Source of the DNA: Acidimicrobiales bacterium
Lineage (GTDB): Bacteria > Actinomycetota > Acidimicrobiia > Acidimicrobiales > Palsa-688
Length of the DNA stretch: 15,855 nucleotides
Direction of reading: 5' to 3'
NCBI GenBank assembly: GCA_030039575.1
Contig: JASHVH010000136.1
Location: 1-15,855, forward strand
The position numbers and the translations under genes were made by a program. Under the pieces are notes generated by a model. That model did not search any database, had not been told where the DNA came from, and saw only the letters and a program-made list of their open reading frames with translations. Below, piece by piece: positions 13,084-15,855 of this stretch; position 1 is the stretch's first letter; every line of letters begins with the position of its first letter.

Positions 13084-14217
13084 GTGAACACGGGTTTGAC
13101 CGGGCGGCAGGGCACCGAACTGCCCGGGGAGGCTGGCCCGGCTTCTTCTTCGGAGGCTCTTCGCCGTAGCCCTCTCGACGGTTGGCACCGGGCCCACCGG
13201 GCGCGGATGGTGGCTTTTGGCGGGTGGGACATGCCTCTCGAGTTCGAGACGGGCACGCTGGCCGAGCACATGGCCTGCCGTCGCCACGCCGCCCTGTTTG
13301 ACGTAAGCCACCTTGGCACCGTCCGGCTCGTGGGCCCCGAGGCCGAAGCCGTCCTTCAGGGCGCGCTCACCAACGACCTGGCCAAGATCGGCCCGGGCAG
13401 GGCCCAGTACAGCCATCTGCTGGACGAACAAGGGTCGGTACTTGACGATCTCATCGTGTGGTGGGTGGGGGAGGAACGCTTCGACGTAATGCCGAACGCC
13501 TCGAACACCGCCCGTGTGCTCGGGGCCATCGGTGGCACCGATGTCACTGCGGAGAGGGCCGTGTTGGCCGTCCAGGGGCCCGAGGCGCGAAGCGTCCTGG
13601 CCAAGGTCTCCCCGGAGGCGGCGGCAGTGCCCCATTTTCGGGTTTCCACCGTGGGTTGGCACGGCACCCCCGTGGTCGTCGGAGGCACCGGCTACACGGG
13701 CGAGGACGGCGTCGAGTGCGCCGTCCCGGCGGGCGCGGCGACCGAGTTCTGGGAACAAATCGTCGCCGCGGGGGCGCAGCCGGCGGGCCTGGGTGCCCGC
13801 GACACCCTCCGGCTGGAAGCCGGCCTCCCGCTTCATGGTCACGAGCTCGGCCCTGGCATTACCCCTCTGGAAGCCGGGTTGTCCTGGGTAATCGCTTGGG
13901 ACAAGCCCGGTGGCTTTACAGGGCGCGAGGCGCTGCTCCAGCAGCGCCGGCGAGGCCTCGGACGCGCCCTTCGAGGTGTCGCCGGCGAGGGCCGCCAGCC
14001 CCTCCGGGCCGGCTACGCCGTCGTGATCGGTGAGGAGCCACTGGGTGCGCTGACAAGTGGCAATTTCTCGCCCATTTTGGGTTGTGGGATTGGTATGGCC
14101 TTCCTGCCCCGGGACGTGGAAGACGGCGCCGCGGTGGAGGTGGCGGCCAGGGGGAGGAACCTGCCCGCTCGCGTCACCCGCCTGCCATTTATCAAAAGAG
14201 CCCCTTCACACCTCTAG
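13084..14217 (+). CDS. gcvT: Glycine cleavage system T protein (aminomethyltransferase)
   Basis: The 377-aa product matches GcvT: SPLDGWHRAHRARMVAFGGWDMP (about residues 29-51), EH...RRHAALFDVSHLG (about 61-78), a DD pair in the catalytic region (D121-D122), GYTGEDGVE, RLEAGLPLHGHEL and a TSG-x-FSP motif near the C-terminus. It transfers the aminomethyl carbon from the lipoyl arm of H protein to tetrahydrofolate, releasing ammonia. The N-terminus has about 25 extra residues before the conserved start; the leaderless -10 supports GTG 13084, and no nearer in-frame start fits as well. gcvPA begins 32 bp after the stop, so it is the first gene of a gcvT-gcvPA-gcvPB operon. Confidence 0.95.
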   Translation: MNTGLTGRQGTELPGEAGPASSSEALRRSPLDGWHRAHRARMVAFGGWDMPLEFETGTLAEHMACRRHAALFDVSHLGTVRLVGPEAEAVLQGALTNDLAKIGPGRAQYSHLLDEQGSVLDDLIVWWVGEERFDVMPNASNTARVLGAIGGTDVTAERAVLAVQGPEARSVLAKVSPEAAAVPHFRVSTVGWHGTPVVVGGTGYTGEDGVECAVPAGAATEFWEQIVAAGAQPAGLGARDTLRLEAGLPLHGHELGPGITPLEAGLSWVIAWDKPGGFTGREALLQQRRRGLGRALRGVAGEGRQPLRAGYAVVIGEEPLGALTSGNFSPILGCGIGMAFLPRDVEDGAAVEVAARGRNLPARVTRLPFIKRAPSHL

Positions 14218-14249
14218 CCTGGGTAAGGCGCCGACGGGACCGAAAGACA

Positions 14250-15623
14250 ATGACGAGTTACGTACCGCACACCGACGAAGATTTTGACCGCATGCTCGCC
14301 GATATTGGGCTTTCGAGCGTGGATGACCTCTTCGCTTGCATACCCTCGGCGCTGCGGCTGGCGGGCGGGCTCGACTTGCCGCCGGGCCTGTCCGAGCCAG
14401 ACGTCGCCGAGGAGATGGCTCGATTGGCCGCCGAGAACCGGGCCGCCGGCGACCTGACGTGCTTCGCCGGCGGAGGGGCTTACGACCACGACGTGCCCGC
14501 GGTGACACGTGCCTTGGCCGGAAGGTCAGAGTTCGTGACGTCCTACACCCCGTACCAACCCGAAGTGGCGCAAGGGGTGCTGCAGGCCCTGTTCGAGTAC
14601 CAGACGCTCGTAGCCCGCCTGGCCGGCCTCCCCGTCGCCAACGCCTCCGTCTATGACGGCGCCACCGCCACCGTGGAGGGAGTGAACCTGGCCGTGGCTG
14701 CCACCGGCCGGGAGAGGGTGTGGGTCAGCGCGGCGCTCAACCCCCGGTGGCGCCAAGCCCTGGCGACCTTGACTGCCGGTAAGGCCGTCGAGCTGGTGGA
14801 CGTGCCGCTGGAGGACGGCCGCACCGGTTGGGAGGCCTTTGCCGGCAGCGCCGGCGCCGCTCGCGGAGGCCCACCTGCCGCCCTGGTCGCGGCCTCGCCC
14901 AATTACCTCGGCTGCATCGACTCCTTGGCCCGAGCCAGAGAGACGGCCGACAAGGTGGGGGCACTCTTGGTCGCCGCGTTCGACCCGGTGGCGGCGGGGT
15001 TATTGCGAACTCCGGGGGAGCAGGGAGCAGACGTGGCCGTGGCCGAGGGCCAGCCGCTCGGCACGCCGTTGGCCTTTGGAGGGCCCTATCTGGGGATGTT
15101 CGCGGTGGCCGCCGATCATGTCCGTCGCCTGCCCGGGCGGCTCGTTGGCAAGACGGTGGACGGCGCCGGCCGCACCGCGTACGTCACCACGTTGCGGGCC
15201 AGGGAACAGGACATCCGGCGGGAACGGGCCGCCTCCAACATCTGCACCAACGAGACGCTCATCGCCGTGGCTGCCATGGTCCAGCTAGCCTGGCTGGGCA
15301 CTGGCGGCCTCCGCGAGTTGGCGCTCCGGTGCGCTCGCGGCGCCCGCTACACGCGCCAGGAGCTTCTGGCCGTGCCGGGGGTCGAGCCGTTGGCCAGCTC
15401 GCCCGTCGTCTACGAGTTCGCCGTCAAACTGCCGCTCCCGGCGGAGGTGGTCGTCGAGCGGATGGCCGAGGAGGGTTTCCTGGCCGGGGTACCGGTCGAC
15501 GCCGGGGCCCAAACCGGGGGCCAATCCGGTGAGCAGAGCGGTTTGTTGATCGCCGTAACGGAAAAACGCACGAGAGCCGAGATCGACGCCTACGTGGTCG
15601 CCATGGAAAAGGTCGTTTCGTGA
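14250..15623 (+). CDS. gcvPA: Glycine dehydrogenase (decarboxylating) subunit 1, P-protein alpha
   Basis: The 457-aa product matches the N-terminal half-type subunit of P protein: YVPHTDEDFDRMLADIG at the start, FAGGGAYDHDVP, TSYTPYQPEVAQGVLQALFEYQT, YDGATATVEG, FGGPYLGMFA and REQDIRRERAASNICTNETL. With subunit 2 it forms the PLP enzyme that decarboxylates glycine and loads the aminomethyl group on H protein. The PLP lysine lies in subunit 2, as is normal. ATG 14250 gives the usual N-terminus; the Shine-Dalgarno is weak (GGGA at 14236-14239). The stop overlaps the next start by 4 bp (GTGA), a sign of translational coupling. A Gly/Gln-rich patch (about 430-440) is a minor insert near the C-terminus. 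Confidence 0.96.
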   Translation: MTSYVPHTDEDFDRMLADIGLSSVDDLFACIPSALRLAGGLDLPPGLSEPDVAEEMARLAAENRAAGDLTCFAGGGAYDHDVPAVTRALAGRSEFVTSYTPYQPEVAQGVLQALFEYQTLVARLAGLPVANASVYDGATATVEGVNLAVAATGRERVWVSAALNPRWRQALATLTAGKAVELVDVPLEDGRTGWEAFAGSAGAARGGPPAALVAASPNYLGCIDSLARARETADKVGALLVAAFDPVAAGLLRTPGEQGADVAVAEGQPLGTPLAFGGPYLGMFAVAADHVRRLPGRLVGKTVDGAGRTAYVTTLRAREQDIRRERAASNICTNETLIAVAAMVQLAWLGTGGLRELALRCARGARYTRQELLAVPGVEPLASSPVVYEFAVKLPLPAEVVVERMAEEGFLAGVPVDAGAQTGGQSGEQSGLLIAVTEKRTRAEIDAYVVAMEKVVS

Positions 15624-15855
15624 GCGCGCCCACCAAGCCCAGGCCAGGCGCCGCACCGGGCGGTAGGGCGGCGTCGGCCCCGCTTCTCGGGCGCGACGAG
15701 GAACCCACCGTCTTCGACTTTTCCGTGCCGGGCCGTAGGTCGGCATCGTTTAGGACCACGGGGGTCCCCGAGTGGCGAGCGGAAGAACTGGTGCCCGCCG
15801 AAGACCTGCGCCCAGAGCCACCCCCTCTGGCCGAGATCTCGGAACGGGATCTGGT
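15620..15855 (+). CDS. gcvPB: Glycine dehydrogenase subunit 2, P-protein beta (3' end cut by window)
   Basis: GTG 15620 overlaps the gcvPA stop (GTGA), and the frame stays open to the window end (78 codons). After a Pro/Ala/Arg-rich start of about 25 residues, the translation reads EEPTVFDFSVPGRRSASF, then a short variable stretch, then EPPPLAEISERDLV. This is the typical N-terminus of GcvPB (family pattern: P-x-x-F-E-x-S-x-PGRR, later PPLPExSE). The PLP-binding lysine lies beyond the window. Order and coupling with gcvPA confirm the call. Confidence 0.93.
   Translation, partial: MSAPTKPRPGAAPGGRAASAPLLGRDEEPTVFDFSVPGRRSASFRTTGVPEWRAEELVPAEDLRPEPPPLAEISERDL

Noticed and set aside
14082..14249. 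N-terminal extension of the gcvPA frame
   Set aside because: It overlaps the end of gcvT, which has conserved motifs there. GcvPA proteins begin at the position of ATG 14250.
1..15855. CRISPR arrays, insertion sequences, phage genes, rRNA
   Set aside because: No regularly spaced repeats, transposase or integrase motifs, or rRNA-like sequence were seen. The region reads as ordinary chromosomal DNA.

Overview
The window is chromosomal DNA from a high-GC actinobacterium. The strongest evidence is gene order: gcvH, a GarA-type FHA gene, a MerR gene like Rv1828/FtsR, a DUF151 bifunctional-nuclease-like gene, a second MerR gene like Rv1830, then glycine-cleavage genes. I know this order from mycobacteria and corynebacteria (there Rv1826-Rv1832). 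Thr-rich surface proteins and a two-gene P-protein (gcvPA + gcvPB) instead of one gcvP suggest a deep-branching class such as Acidimicrobiia, but that placement is inference.

Layout. 1-648 is the 3' end of a secreted F5/8-type-C (discoidin/CBM32-like) repeat protein. 688-1761 is a lactonase-family beta-propeller. 1788-2528 (minus strand) is a signal-peptide, Thr-rich, single-pass membrane protein, divergent from 2588-3961, a soluble PRC-like/MgtE_N/CBS protein. After about 400 bp of non-coding DNA with repeats and hairpins comes an NRAMP-superfamily permease (4366-6009) whose metal-site residues depart from canonical Mn/Fe NRAMPs. 6121-9403 is a two-gene unit: a CDP-alcohol phosphatidyltransferase and a nucleotidyltransferase/phosphomannomutase-like fusion. 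9539-11596 is gcvH-garA-like-ftsR-like; 11686-12183 is DUF151; 12314-12880 is the second MerR gene; 13084-15855 is gcvT-gcvPA-gcvPB, with gcvPB cut by the window end.

How the genes work together. gcvH, gcvT, gcvPA and gcvPB give three of the four activities of the glycine cleavage system; the L-protein is normally encoded elsewhere. Among them sit regulators of central nitrogen/carbon metabolism (GarA type) and of cell division (FtsR and Rv1830 types). The MgtE_N/CBS protein and the atypical NRAMP form a plausible Mg2+ sensing and transport pair. The lipid-headgroup enzyme and the sugar-nucleotide enzyme form a plausible envelope glycolipid or polysaccharide unit.

A pattern runs across the window. 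Five plus-strand genes that begin apparent transcription units have a TANNNT -10 hexamer 6-8 nt before the start codon and no Shine-Dalgarno, which is the arrangement of leaderless mRNAs. Most genes inside operons, or behind long leaders, instead have a purine-rich Shine-Dalgarno. This pattern was used to choose starts.
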